From: Pseudosulfitobacter sp. DSM 107133 | GTDB taxonomy: Bacteria > Pseudomonadota > Alphaproteobacteria > Rhodobacterales > Rhodobacteraceae | Reading direction: 5' to 3' | NCBI RefSeq assembly: GCF_022788695.1 | Contig: NZ_CP085159.1 | Location: 65,048-129,047 of the forward strand | Length of the DNA stretch: 64,000 bases | Shown here: in pieces, positions 53,731 through 62,521 of the stretch | Numbering within the stretch: position 1 is the stretch's first letter | Layout of the letters: each line of letters starts with the position of its first letter | Program-made: the position numbers and the translations under genes | The notes under the pieces: generated by a model | Seen by the model: the letters and a program-made list of their open reading frames with translations, nothing else | Database searches by the model: none | What the model was told of the DNA's origin: nothing

Positions 53731-54645
53731 TCAAGTGCCGTAAACATGGCAAGAATCCAGCTCCCTGTCCGGCGTTTCCATCTCGAGGGTGCTGTGTTCT
53801 ACTCCGAACTTATGGATTAGAATTGCTTCGATGTGATCCCTGATGGCTTCGGCTTTAGGCCAATTCGGTACTGTGACAACGACATGAGCGTCGATGGCCA
53901 GTCTCTGTTCCGGGAGCCGCCAGAAGTGTAGATGATGAATATCTTGCACCCCTTCTACGGAAATTATTTGTTGCACAACATCTGCCGCATCCAGGTTTGA
54001 TGGCGCTCCAAGCAGCGACGATCTAAGCGCCTCCCCAATACCGCGGAGGGCGAACCAAAGAAGCGCGCCGGACAATAAAACTGCAATAATCGTGTCAGTT
54101 CGCCCGGAACCAAGCAACAAAATAGCTACGCCGCCAGCGAGAACTGGTAGCAAGAACGCTAAACGGTCTGACCATAGGGGCGGTGATGTGCCGATTTTAC
54201 GTCGGCGCCACGATGTTGGTGCCGGTTTCGAGAACACCAGTAACTCAATCCCTATCAAGACAGAGACGAGCACCACTATGATCCAGCCTTGCGCCAGATG
54301 AGGGGAATTTAGGCGCATAACGCCGTGGTAAATGACCGAAGCGGATAGCAGTACCACAGCAACACAATTCGCCAACTCTGTCGCAATTTCCAATCGCCCA
54401 TATCCTAGAACAACGCGGTCCTCTTTCTGACGTCGTGTCAGCCTAGTCGCCGCTGAACTCATCAACAACTCGACCACGTCCGAAGCGTAGAGCAATGCGA
54501 TGGCAATAAGGGCAAGGCTTCCAGAAAAAAGGCTGCCGACAGACAACGCCAAGGCAATCGGCAAGTACAACCACTTGTTCCATCGCGCTTGCCTCTGACA
54601 ACTGGCGACGCCCGCGAACACTTCGATTTGCTTATCGCTCTTCAT
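53731..54645 (-). CDS. CDF-like transporter with degenerate metal site
   Basis: About 304 aa with the CDF fold: GSLFSGSLALIA, GYGRLEIATELANC, and the cytoplasmic domain IHHLHFWRLPEQRLAIDAHV. The canonical TM2 site (DxxxD/HxxxD) reads ALLYASD, so only the last Asp remains, and the TM5 region (PPLWSDRLAFLLPVL) lacks the HxxxD pair. It may carry another cation, or be a regulatory or non-transporting homologue. ATG 54645 is chosen; GTG 54675 is possible. Lies about 190 nt downstream of its operator. Confidence 0.8.
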   Translation of the reverse strand: MKSDKQIEVFAGVASCQRQARWNKWLYLPIALALSVGSLFSGSLALIAIALLYASDVVELLMSSAATRLTRRQKEDRVVLGYGRLEIATELANCVAVVLLSASVIYHGVMRLNSPHLAQGWIIVVLVSVLIGIELLVFSKPAPTSWRRRKIGTSPPLWSDRLAFLLPVLAGGVAILLLGSGRTDTIIAVLLSGALLWFALRGIGEALRSSLLGAPSNLDAADVVQQIISVEGVQDIHHLHFWRLPEQRLAIDAHVVVTVPNWPKAEAIRDHIEAILIHKFGVEHSTLEMETPDRELDSCHVYGT

Positions 54646-54841
54646 GTACCGGCCAAACCTTGTCCGGCCGAGCACTCTGCTCGACCAAAAATACTGCCGC
54701 TGATCTCCTTGCGTCGATGCTCTTCTTGCAACGCAGGAGACGCTCTACTTCTCTTGTCACTCTCTCTAGGACACGATCAGAAGATCTTTGAAACAGGCGA
54801 GATTGCTATCGCAAGTCTAGCTCCTCCACAGCTCAACACAC

Positions 54842-54872
54842 ATGTTACAACCTCTAGCAACTAGAGGTTCAA
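54842..54872 (-). promoter_or_regulatory. CadR/PbrR-type operator-promoter
   Basis: Minus strand TTGAAC (54872-54867), 19 bp, TAACAT (54847-54842). Spacer repeat CCTCTAG-ttg-CTAGAGG is perfect. The untranslated leader to the CDF-like gene is long (about 190 nt) and holds only a weak frame from GTG 54760. Confidence 0.78.
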
Positions 54873-54929
54873 GCAATTTCGCTCCCAATAGGATCAATCA
54901 CAGCCGATACCCAAAGTATGCAACATCTG

Positions 54930-56303
54930 TCACCGCTGTATCAGCTGCGGCATATCTGCGGTCCCAAGGGCCATCTCAGGCAGCCAAGTGATAAGCTGAG
55001 GAAACGAGATCAGCGCCACGATCAATACAATCTCAATGGCAACAAGAGGTACCGCTCCGCGATAGATATCGGATAGGTTGATACCCTTCGGTGCCGCCAT
55101 CTTAGCAAAAAACAGGGCATAGCCGAAAGGAGGCGTCAGGAAGGACGTTTGCAAGGCCAACGCAATCAGGCCAGCGATCCAGATCTGCGCAAAGTAGGCA
55201 GAGCCGACGTGATCTGCGAAGTCGAGCTCTGAAATAATCGGCATCAGTACGGGTACAAAGACCAGCAGCACCTCGATCCAGTCAAAAACAAACCCAAGTA
55301 TGATGATCACGCCAAGGAGGATCGCCAACAGTTCCCACCGGGTGAGATCGAATGCGGATATCCACTCGAAGATGACGTCCGGTCCACCGACCAGGTGGAA
55401 ACTGAGCGAGAATACCGATGCGCCCAATACGATGAAGAAGACCATCGACGTCATCGTGCTTGTCTGCACCGTGACAGAGTTCAACGATGAGAAAGACAAG
55501 CGCTTTCGCGCCAGCGCGACCAATAGCGCGCCAAAAACCCCTACTCCAGCCGCCTCTGTTAGTGTCGCAAAGCCCAGAATGATGCTGAGCGGAATGGATG
55601 CGATGACCGCGACAGACGCGAGTACAAACAAGAGGTCTGACACAAGATTGGTCTTGGGTGTGTCCAGCGGGATTTCGACCGTTTTTCTCAAGGTGACCGC
55701 AAAGTAGACCGCGAAGGCCATGACCATCAGAAGCACAGGTACGATGAGGGCCACATACATCAATCCGATGCGCAGATAGAACACGTTCGAGATGAAGAAC
55801 AGCATCACGGCTGGCGGGAACACGACACCCAATGCTCCAGAAGCTGCGACAGCGCCTCCTGCGGTTCGCGGTGCGTAGCCCGACGCCATCATCGGGGCAT
55901 AGGCCACCAACGCCACAGTTATGACGGAAGCACCGATCACCCCGGCGGCGGGCGCAAGAACGAGGCCGATCAGCAAAGTCGCAATGGCGTAGCGACCGGG
56001 AACGCCTGTCAGAAGACGCCCCAGCAAGCGAAACATGGTTTCGGCAATCCCGCTGGCATTCAAGATCAGGCCAAGAAAAATCAACATTGGAACGCTGGTG
56101 AATTGGACTGATTCATTGGTCAGTACACCACGGGCCCGCAGGTAGATCAGCCCCAGATGCTGAAAATCAGTGATCCCCACCCAAACCGCAGCGACAAACC
56201 CCAAGAAGCCTGTCCCCGCGAGCACCAGAGCCACCGGAAAGCCGCTGAAGACCCCGATGGCCATCACGACAAGCATGGCAACCGTGAAGACCTCATTCAC
56301 CAT
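54930..56303 (-). CDS. dctM: TRAP transporter large permease (DctM)
   Basis: About 457 aa, about 12 helices. Family features: GASVITVALVAYAPMM, ALGVVFPPAVMLFFIS and LGVIIILGFVFDWIEVL. ATG 56303 overlaps the DctQ stop by 11 bp. TRAP systems take up carboxylates or similar solutes using Na+. No DctP-type binding protein is adjacent. Confidence 0.9.
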   Translation of the reverse strand: MVNEVFTVAMLVVMAIGVFSGFPVALVLAGTGFLGFVAAVWVGITDFQHLGLIYLRARGVLTNESVQFTSVPMLIFLGLILNASGIAETMFRLLGRLLTGVPGRYAIATLLIGLVLAPAAGVIGASVITVALVAYAPMMASGYAPRTAGGAVAASGALGVVFPPAVMLFFISNVFYLRIGLMYVALIVPVLLMVMAFAVYFAVTLRKTVEIPLDTPKTNLVSDLLFVLASVAVIASIPLSIILGFATLTEAAGVGVFGALLVALARKRLSFSSLNSVTVQTSTMTSMVFFIVLGASVFSLSFHLVGGPDVIFEWISAFDLTRWELLAILLGVIIILGFVFDWIEVLLVFVPVLMPIISELDFADHVGSAYFAQIWIAGLIALALQTSFLTPPFGYALFFAKMAAPKGINLSDIYRGAVPLVAIEIVLIVALISFPQLITWLPEMALGTADMPQLIQR

Positions 56304-56814
56304 TGTGCAGGCCGCTTGTTTGTTCCGGTGCACCTTGCGCACGTCTCCCTGTCAGAAAGGCGATGTTGCGAAGGGCTACAATCATCCCGGCAAGAGCCAG
56401 CAAGATCGGGCCGATGACCCCGGCAATGCGTTGTGCCCACAACTGGGTTTCCGCGAATTTCGTGGTGCGCATCAAACCGTCCCATCCGTAGTAGGTCAGG
56501 ATGGCGGCGAGCGGCAGAAGGACAAAAAGGCCGCCAATCAGTTCGATCCACGCAATGCGGCGGGCGGACCAATGTCTGCGAAGAACATCAACGCGCACGT
56601 GACCGTCGCGCAGATAGGTATACCCAAAGGTCAAGAAAATCAGGATGAACAGCAGTGACGTGGACAGGTCGGGCAAATAGCTTGACACGCCAAGTTGTAG
56701 CTTGCGATCCAGCATCTGAAGCGCGCCATAAGCAGCAATCGAAACAACTGTCAGCCACGCAGTCACGACGCCGATGCCGCGAATGCCACGGTCAATCCAA
56801 TCCAAAAATCTCAA
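56293..56814 (-). CDS. dctQ: TRAP transporter small permease (DctQ)
   Basis: About 173 aa, four helices, with the family stretch YLRDGHVRVDVLRRHW. It starts 38 bp after the lspA stop, so it may belong to the HMA-CDF/lspA operon. It partners the DctM protein. Confidence 0.88.
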   Translation of the reverse strand: MRFLDWIDRGIRGIGVVTAWLTVVSIAAYGALQMLDRKLQLGVSSYLPDLSTSLLFILIFLTFGYTYLRDGHVRVDVLRRHWSARRIAWIELIGGLFVLLPLAAILTYYGWDGLMRTTKFAETQLWAQRIAGVIGPILLALAGMIVALRNIAFLTGRRAQGAPEQTSGLHNGE

Positions 56815-56851
56815 GCCGAATTCCCTCCCAAAGTTCTTTGCCTGTTAGCTG

Positions 56852-57361
56852 TTATCCCCCCGTGACATCTCCCTTGCGATTGTCTTGTTCCCGATTTTCC
56901 GGCCTGACTTTCGAGGTGCGAAAGCTGTCCCAGAACAGCAATGCTGCCCCACAAAAGATCGCCACGTCAGCCAAGTTGAAGGACGGCCAGTGGTATGACC
57001 CGTAATGGAAGTCGAGAAAGTCAGGGACGGCCTGATAGCGCAGACGGTCAAGGATATTGCCAAGCGCGCCTCCGATGATCAGACCGAGCGCCGCACCTGT
57101 CAGCCTGTCCGGAGCCTTCCACAGCCAGATCAGCAGCCATGCCACGACCACGGCAGCAAGTGCGACCAGACCCCACCAGGGTACGACCCCGCCGAGCATA
57201 CCGAAGCTGACCCCATCGTTCAAAACCCGCACGAGGTTGAGAAAGGGCAGAACCTCGACCCCGTTCTCAAGCGCCGGGGAGTTCAGGGCAAGAGCCTTGG
57301 TGCCCTGATCAACACCAAACGCGGCGATGGCGCAAAGCCCACCGAGAACGCGGCTGTTCAT
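56852..57361 (-). CDS. lspA: Lipoprotein signal peptidase LspA (2)
   Basis: About 169 aa, four helices, catalytic Asp in GNILDRLRYQ and FNLADVAIF. ATG 57361 overlaps the CDF stop by 4 bp. Distinct from the copy at 44496 (different flanks and termini), again tied to a metal exporter. Confidence 0.93.
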   Translation of the reverse strand: MNSRVLGGLCAIAAFGVDQGTKALALNSPALENGVEVLPFLNLVRVLNDGVSFGMLGGVVPWWGLVALAAVVVAWLLIWLWKAPDRLTGAALGLIIGGALGNILDRLRYQAVPDFLDFHYGSYHWPSFNLADVAIFCGAALLFWDSFRTSKVRPENREQDNRKGDVTGG

Positions 57362-58206
57362 GCCACCGCCTTCAGATCGGCCCGCGCGTCGCGGATGATC
57401 GCCCATGACGAGTGCAGGAACAGTCCGGCGATCCCGACGGCTACGATGAGATCGGGCCATGCGCTGCCTAGCCAAACCACCAGCCCGGCGGCGATAACGA
57501 CTGCGGCGTTGCCGATGGCGTCGTTGCGCGAGAACAGCCAGACAGCGCGCATGTTCGCGTCGCCCTTGCGGTACCGCAGCAACGGCAGCACGGAGATGAC
57601 ATTTATCACAAGAGCAATCAGGCCCAGAATCCCCATCAAAGTGGCGTCTGGGGTTGTCGGCTCGAATGCCCTTATGATGGTCGTGCCAAAGACTCCAAGA
57701 CCAAGCAGGCCGAGGAAGATGCCCTGGATCAGGGCCGACCGCGCTCGCCAAGCGAGGCTCCAGCCGATGGCCAACAGGCCGAGGAAGGTGATTGCGCCGT
57801 CGCCGATGAAATCCAACGCGTCGGCCTTCACGGCCTGTGACCCGGCAATGAACCCGCCGATCATTTCAAGAACGCCATAACCAACATTCAGGATCACAAC
57901 GATCCAGAGCGCGCGGCGATAGCCAGGGTCCTGATGGGCCGCACCTTGCTGAATATCTTCGTCGCTCTCGATGCGGTCAAACCCATACCCTGTTGTCTCG
58001 ACGGCTTTTTCAATTTCCGGCAAGCGCGCTTCGGGAGCTGTCAAAGTCATTATGTGCGTTGCAGTAGACACTTTCACGGCGTCAGGCGCGATACCTGCAG
58101 ATTGCGCCGCCCGCTCGATCTGGGCGGCATCCTTGGCGCAATCCATACCGGAAACGCGGTAACGGAAGGATGGGATATCTGCTATCGCGCTTTCTGCGTT
58201 GGCCAT
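57358..58206 (-). CDS. HMA-CDF fusion cation transporter
   Basis: About 282 aa. N-terminal HMA-like domain (residues 12-78) with a single Cys (SGMDCAKDAAQIE), then a CDF membrane unit without a full C-terminal domain. The metal sites read ADALDFIGD (DxxxD) and FSRNDAIGN, a form seen in Cd/Pb-type efflux proteins. Regulated with the ArsR gene divergently. ATG 58206 opens the HMA domain. Confidence 0.85.
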   Translation of the reverse strand: MANAESAIADIPSFRYRVSGMDCAKDAAQIERAAQSAGIAPDAVKVSTATHIMTLTAPEARLPEIEKAVETTGYGFDRIESDEDIQQGAAHQDPGYRRALWIVVILNVGYGVLEMIGGFIAGSQAVKADALDFIGDGAITFLGLLAIGWSLAWRARSALIQGIFLGLLGLGVFGTTIIRAFEPTTPDATLMGILGLIALVINVISVLPLLRYRKGDANMRAVWLFSRNDAIGNAAVVIAAGLVVWLGSAWPDLIVAVGIAGLFLHSSWAIIRDARADLKAVA

Positions 58207-58244
58207 GATCGCAGTTCTCCTGCTAAAGTGGGAAAAGAAATAAT

Positions 58245-58264
58245 ATATCAGTGAGTAGTGATAT
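58245..58264. promoter_or_regulatory. ArsR-family operator
   Basis: Inverted repeat ATATCA-gtgagtag-TGATAT lies across the start of the ArsR gene and 39 bp from the divergent CDF start. It fits SmtB/CmtR-type operators (AT-rich, 8-bp centre). Confidence 0.65.
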
Positions 58265-58613
58265 GGACCAAATTGTCGCCTGCTGCAATAGTGGGACAAC
58301 CGCTATTGAGAGAAGAGCGAAGCTGTTTCGCGGTTTTGCGGACCCAAGCCGCCTCGCGATCCTCGACGCCTTGCGCGAAGCGCCGTTGGCCGTTCATGAG
58401 ATTGTGACGTGCACGAAGTTATTGCAGCCAAACGTCTCCAACCATCTCAGGTGCCTTCTGGATTGTGGGCTTGTCGCCAGCGACCGCGACGGACGTTTTA
58501 TCCGCTACCGTATAAGCAGTCCGCGCATTACAGCTCTCTTGAATGATGTGGACGTCCTTCTCGATGTGGTCGCAGAAGGTGTTGATGCTTGTGACAATTA
58601 TCGCGGGACATAA
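58263..58613 (+). CDS. ArsR/SmtB regulator, CmtR-like (Cd/Pb)
   Basis: About 116 aa from ATG 58263 (GTG 58251 also in frame). Winged helix with VSNHLRCLLDCGLV in the recognition helix. Cys64, Cys68 and Cys110 match the three ligands of CmtR (CxxxC in the recognition helix plus a C-terminal Cys). Extra Cys7-Cys8 and Cys50. It probably represses itself and the CDF operon until Cd(II)/Pb(II) binds. Confidence 0.88.
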   Translation: MDQIVACCNSGTTAIERRAKLFRGFADPSRLAILDALREAPLAVHEIVTCTKLLQPNVSNHLRCLLDCGLVASDRDGRFIRYRISSPRITALLNDVDVLLDVVAEGVDACDNYRGT

Positions 58614-58905
58614 GCGACCTTTTTTGCTGCTCTGCCCTAACCCACCCCATGCCAGGTCAATTGCTTAGTCTGGACAAAACCCCGGCAAAACCCTTGAGGA
58701 TTTGGCGGTTTTTTTGCCCTTGCCGGTTCAGGGTACGATAAGGTCGGTAGTTCCAGACAGACCGAACTCTAGCTACGGCGGGACCATTTGCCGCTTTGGT
58801 CGGTCAGGGCACCATTGACCGAGGGGCAATAGTCTGCACCCAACGTTCAATCCAATCTAACAGTTGCAAACCGCCTGCTCCCACTGGTTCTTGCCAGTCA
58901 CATTG
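58614..58905. other. Non-coding gap between arsR and zntA
   Basis: No convincing gene. Only a spaced inverted repeat CCGGCAA (58682-58688) / TTGCCGG (58720-58726) enclosing GGCGGTTTTTTTGCCC, possibly a terminator of the arsR transcript. Confidence 0.4.
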
Positions 58906-61248
58906 CTAGTGACCGTGCGCCAGTGCCGCCTTTGCCATTTCTTCGCCAACCTCATCGCCACCACGCGGTTCATCGTCGTTGTCGCGCGCGCGCAGCAACC
59001 GCAAGGCGTTGGCGACAACGAGAAGGGAAACGCCAACATCGGCCGCGATCGCGCCCCACATCGAGGCCATGCCGAAGGCTGTTGCCACCACGAATGCAGC
59101 CTTGGTCGCAAGCGACAGCCCGATGTTCTGCTTAATAATTGCCATGGTCCGGCGGGAATGCCCGATAAGCCATGGCACTTTGCCAATGTCGTCTGTCATC
59201 AGCGCGATATCGGCCGTTTCAATTGCGGCGTCGGATCCCACGGCTCCCATAGCGATGCCGTAATGCGCGCGCGCCATCGCCGGAGCGTCATTCACACCAT
59301 CCCCGATCATCGCGACAGTGCCATATTGTGTCACCAGTTCCTCAATGGCGGTGACCTTGTCCTCGGGCAGCAGTTCCGCGCGCACCTCGTCGATGCCGAC
59401 TTGGGCAGCCACAGCCTTTGCCGTGGCCGTGTTGTCGCCGGTGAGCATCACGATCTTTTTCACGCCTTGTGCGTGCAAGCGGGCAACGATGCCCTTGGCA
59501 TCAGGCCGGATCCGGTCGCGCAATTCCAATACGCCGCTGACGCCAGCCGCGTCCCCAACGGCGACCAGTGTGTTGCCTGCCCCTTCGATGCGGTCGCGCA
59601 AATCAGATGGAATTGCGGACCCGAACCCTTTTTCTTCGGCAAATCGGTCTGACCCCAGCCAAATGGACTGGTCGCCCATGTCTCCTTCGAGGCCGCGGCC
59701 CGGCACGGTGCGTGTGTTGTCGGCTGCGGAAACGGAGAGGCCGTCTTGTTCTGCACGGCTCAGGATCGCGCGGGCCAGCGGGTGTGACGATCTTGCTTCA
59801 AGCGCGGCGGCGCGCTTAAGCAGGTCGCGTTCGGACGTCTCGCCAATCGGATAGACCGCAGCGACTTCCGGTTCTCCCATCGTGATCGTGCCGGTCTTGT
59901 CCATCGCAAGCGCCGTCGTGCGACCCGGCGCTTCAACATAGGCCCCGCCCTTGATCAACACGCCATTGCGCGCTGCGGCCGCAAGGGCAGCGACAATAGA
60001 AACCGGCGTTGAGATCACCAAGGCACAAGGGCAGGCGATGACCAGCAGAACCAGCGCGTTGTAGAACCAAAAGCCCCAGTCACCGCCTGCGACAAGCGGT
60101 GGAACCAAGGCAATTAGAACGGCCAGCCCCATTACAACCGGTGTGTAGATGCGCGCGAACTTCGTCACCCATTGTTCAACCTCGGCGCGGCGTGAATGTG
60201 CATCGCTTACCATGCGGATGATTTTGGACAAGACCGTGTCGGAGGCAGTTTTTGTTGCCCGTACAGTTAAAGTGCCCTCGCCATTGATGGTGCCGGCGTA
60301 GACATCATCGCCCGCTTCTTTTGGCACCAAGGCGCTTTCACCCGTAATGGGGGCCTGATCGACGGCCCCTGCCCCGTCGACAACTTCCCCGTCGAGCGGA
60401 ATACGGTCGCCACCTCGCACGATGAACCGCGCACCGACAGCTACAGCCGCGGCGGGAACGTCGGCCTCTGAGCCATCGTCATAGAGCACCCGGGCTGTCG
60501 GTGGTGCGAGGTCGAGAAGCGCTGACACAGCATTGCGCGCGCGCCCCACGCTCCAACTCTCAAGATAGAGCGAAAGCGAAAAGAAGAACGCGACCGTCGC
60601 GGCCTCGAAAAACTCGCCAAGCCCGATGGCCCCGGCCACGGCGACCACCATCAACAGGTTCATGTCCGGAGAAAGCCGACGCGCCGACGACCACGCTTTG
60701 GGTGCGACCAGCCACACGCCCAAGAGGATCGCTATTGCGAACAACCCTGCTTCGGCAATGGGCATCGGCGCTTCACCATGGCCCGAGAACAATCCGATGG
60801 CGCCGCCGAACCCAGTCTCAATGACGTGGTAGATGAACCCTGCCGCCCAGAATCCGCCACTAAGCAACGTGAACAGTTTTTGTTTTTTCAGATGTGCGGC
60901 CTGATCCGCGCTGGCATCTTCGGCATCCCAGGGTTTGGCCGTCATCCCGGTGGTCGCAACCAATTGAAGGATCTTGTCCGAAGACGGGTTCGTCCCGCCA
61001 TCCAGAACCGTCATCCGCGCATTGATGACGTCAAACGCAAGATACTCCGTGCCACCAACTTCCGGTCCGACGACCCGGTTCAGGATCGAGACCTCTTCGG
61101 CGCAATCCAGGCCGCTGACATGGAAACTGCGGCCGTCCGAGGCTCGAACGTTGGTTGGCTCAATGGCCTGTCCTCCGCAACAACTGCCGCACGCGCCCTC
61201 AGATACGGGAGAATGGTCTTGGCTGTTTTGAGCACCGTCATGTGGCAT
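58906..61248 (-). CDS. zntA: Zn/Cd/Pb-exporting P1B-type ATPase (ZntA-like)
   Basis: About 780 aa. N-terminus with CGSCCGG (residues 20-26), HMA domain with SGLDCAEEV (45-53). ATPase core has CPC at 406-408 in IACPCALVISTPVSI, the form of divalent-metal pumps, phospho-Asp450 (MDKTGTIT), and HP-loop. The C-terminus ends AHGH. ATG 61248 with GAGG. Under the divalent-metal operator at 61280-61310. Confidence 0.94.
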   Translation of the reverse strand: MPHDGAQNSQDHSPVSEGACGSCCGGQAIEPTNVRASDGRSFHVSGLDCAEEVSILNRVVGPEVGGTEYLAFDVINARMTVLDGGTNPSSDKILQLVATTGMTAKPWDAEDASADQAAHLKKQKLFTLLSGGFWAAGFIYHVIETGFGGAIGLFSGHGEAPMPIAEAGLFAIAILLGVWLVAPKAWSSARRLSPDMNLLMVVAVAGAIGLGEFFEAATVAFFFSLSLYLESWSVGRARNAVSALLDLAPPTARVLYDDGSEADVPAAAVAVGARFIVRGGDRIPLDGEVVDGAGAVDQAPITGESALVPKEAGDDVYAGTINGEGTLTVRATKTASDTVLSKIIRMVSDAHSRRAEVEQWVTKFARIYTPVVMGLAVLIALVPPLVAGGDWGFWFYNALVLLVIACPCALVISTPVSIVAALAAAARNGVLIKGGAYVEAPGRTTALAMDKTGTITMGEPEVAAVYPIGETSERDLLKRAAALEARSSHPLARAILSRAEQDGLSVSAADNTRTVPGRGLEGDMGDQSIWLGSDRFAEEKGFGSAIPSDLRDRIEGAGNTLVAVGDAAGVSGVLELRDRIRPDAKGIVARLHAQGVKKIVMLTGDNTATAKAVAAQVGIDEVRAELLPEDKVTAIEELVTQYGTVAMIGDGVNDAPAMARAHYGIAMGAVGSDAAIETADIALMTDDIGKVPWLIGHSRRTMAIIKQNIGLSLATKAAFVVATAFGMASMWGAIAADVGVSLLVVANALRLLRARDNDDEPRGGDEVGEEMAKAALAHGH

Positions 61249-61279
61249 GGATCATCCTCGGATTCGCTATTGTAGGGAG

Positions 61280-61310
61280 GTGATACGCCCTACAGCAACT
61301 AGAGGTTCAA
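61280..61310 (-). promoter_or_regulatory. CadR/PbrR-type operator-promoter of zntA
   Basis: Minus strand TTGAAC (61310-61305), 19 bp, TATCAC (61285-61280). Spacer CTCTAGTTGCTGTAGGG contains the shared half-site CTCTAG. Confidence 0.75.
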
Positions 61311-61500
61311 GAGAAAAGTTCGGTCTTCCATGTAGCCGCGTGGTTAATGGGGTGATCGCAGGCGGTTTGGGTCGAAACCATTGAGTTTCGATCACTTTCC
61401 TCAGGAAATTCGCCTGTGATCTTGCCTTTGCGTTGCACCACATGCCGTCGGATGCGAGAAAGACGCATCTAAGAATTCAAAGCAGCAGGACAGTGAGTTT

Positions 61501-61770
61501 ATGTACACACGGATCGCAATTTTTATCCTTCTCGGCGTGGCGCTCGGAGCCTGCTCGGAAACCCTCTCGAATTCACAAGGCTCGGGTGCGCTGCCGCCGG
61601 TCCCGGAGCAAATCGTGGCGCTCGCGGCTCCAAACCAGGATCTCTCGACCGCACGCTTGCGGCCGGCAGACAATTGCTATTGGTACATGCATTCCGGGCC
61701 GGTCGAGGACACGCTCCTGCCGCTCAGGACATCGGGCGGCAATCCGATCTGCGTCAAGCCGGCAGCGTAG
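61501..61770 (+). CDS. Small putative lipoprotein
   Basis: 89 aa with lipobox (FILLGVALGAC). Mature part of about 70 residues with Cys in DNCYWYM and PICVKPAA, which may form a disulfide. Not recognised. It lies between the zntA and transpeptidase promoters; the 250 bp before it hold only a nested repeat (TTTCCTCAGGAAA at 61396-61408 inside GATCAC...GTGATC). Confidence 0.65.
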   Translation: MYTRIAIFILLGVALGACSETLSNSQGSGALPPVPEQIVALAAPNQDLSTARLRPADNCYWYMHSGPVEDTLLPLRTSGGNPICVKPAA

Positions 61771-61808
61771 CTTTGGCGGCTCGACGGGCCTGACCGTCAA
61801 GTTGAAGG

Positions 61809-62471
61809 TTAGCTGCGGGCCGTGACACTGTCTTCCGCCGAATAAAGGAATGCGGTGGAGCCGATAGCAACACGGGGATAAAGCTCATTGATATGCGCCA
61901 TAACCATGCGAACGCATCCGGAGCTGGCGCGCCCACCAATTGATCTGGATTGCGGTGATCCGTGTATCCTCAGATATGTGTCACGCTGCCCGACGAACAA
62001 ATAGATTGCGCGAGATCCCAATGGGTTTTGCGGGCCTGGTTCCTGGCCATTTGCATACTTTTCAAGCGACGGATCGCGCTCGATCATCGATTTGGTCGGT
62101 GTCCAGTGTGGCCATTCCACCTTTCGGCGGATCGAGTAGGTCCCCGGCTCGTAAAGATTGCCGCGGGCAATCGCCACGCCGTAACGCATCGCGGTGCCGC
62201 CTTCCTCGATATGATAAAGATACCGCGCGACCGCATCGACATGAATGTCGCCGGGTGTCAGACCAGACCGGGCTTCAACCCGACGTGGCAGGAAGCGCGG
62301 TTGCAATCCCCAAGGGTTCGACGTCTCGAGATCGAAGTTTGCAGGTGTCACTTGCGCATCCCAAGCCGCCTTTTGCGATGTCGTTGGCCATGTACTGGCA
62401 AACACAGGGTTTGAAATCGGCGCAGAGAACACAGCTGCGCTGGTCGCGATGAAATGGCGTCTCGTCAACAT
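61809..62471 (-). CDS. Tat-type L,D-transpeptidase (YkuD domain)
   Basis: About 220 aa. Twin-arginine signal (LTRRHFIATSAAVFSAP). YkuD motifs RIHGSPQSRSIGG and ASSGCVRMVMAHI, with the normal Arg retained. It resembles the copy at 11368 (GDIHVD/GEIHVD, VxWPHWTPTxxMIxRxP). AGGAGA lies before ATG 62471 and the operator-promoter is 50 bp upstream. Confidence 0.88.
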   Translation of the reverse strand: MLTRRHFIATSAAVFSAPISNPVFASTWPTTSQKAAWDAQVTPANFDLETSNPWGLQPRFLPRRVEARSGLTPGDIHVDAVARYLYHIEEGGTAMRYGVAIARGNLYEPGTYSIRRKVEWPHWTPTKSMIERDPSLEKYANGQEPGPQNPLGSRAIYLFVGQRDTYLRIHGSPQSRSIGGRASSGCVRMVMAHINELYPRVAIGSTAFLYSAEDSVTARS

Positions 62472-62521
62472 ATTTGGTTTATCTCCTACGCGGTCGGTTT
62501 TTTATAGCTTCGCTTTACACG

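Noticed and set aside
57005..57880. 291-codon plus-strand frame opposite lspA and the CDF
   Set aside because: Shadow frame; both opposite genes carry clear family motifs and overlap each other properly.
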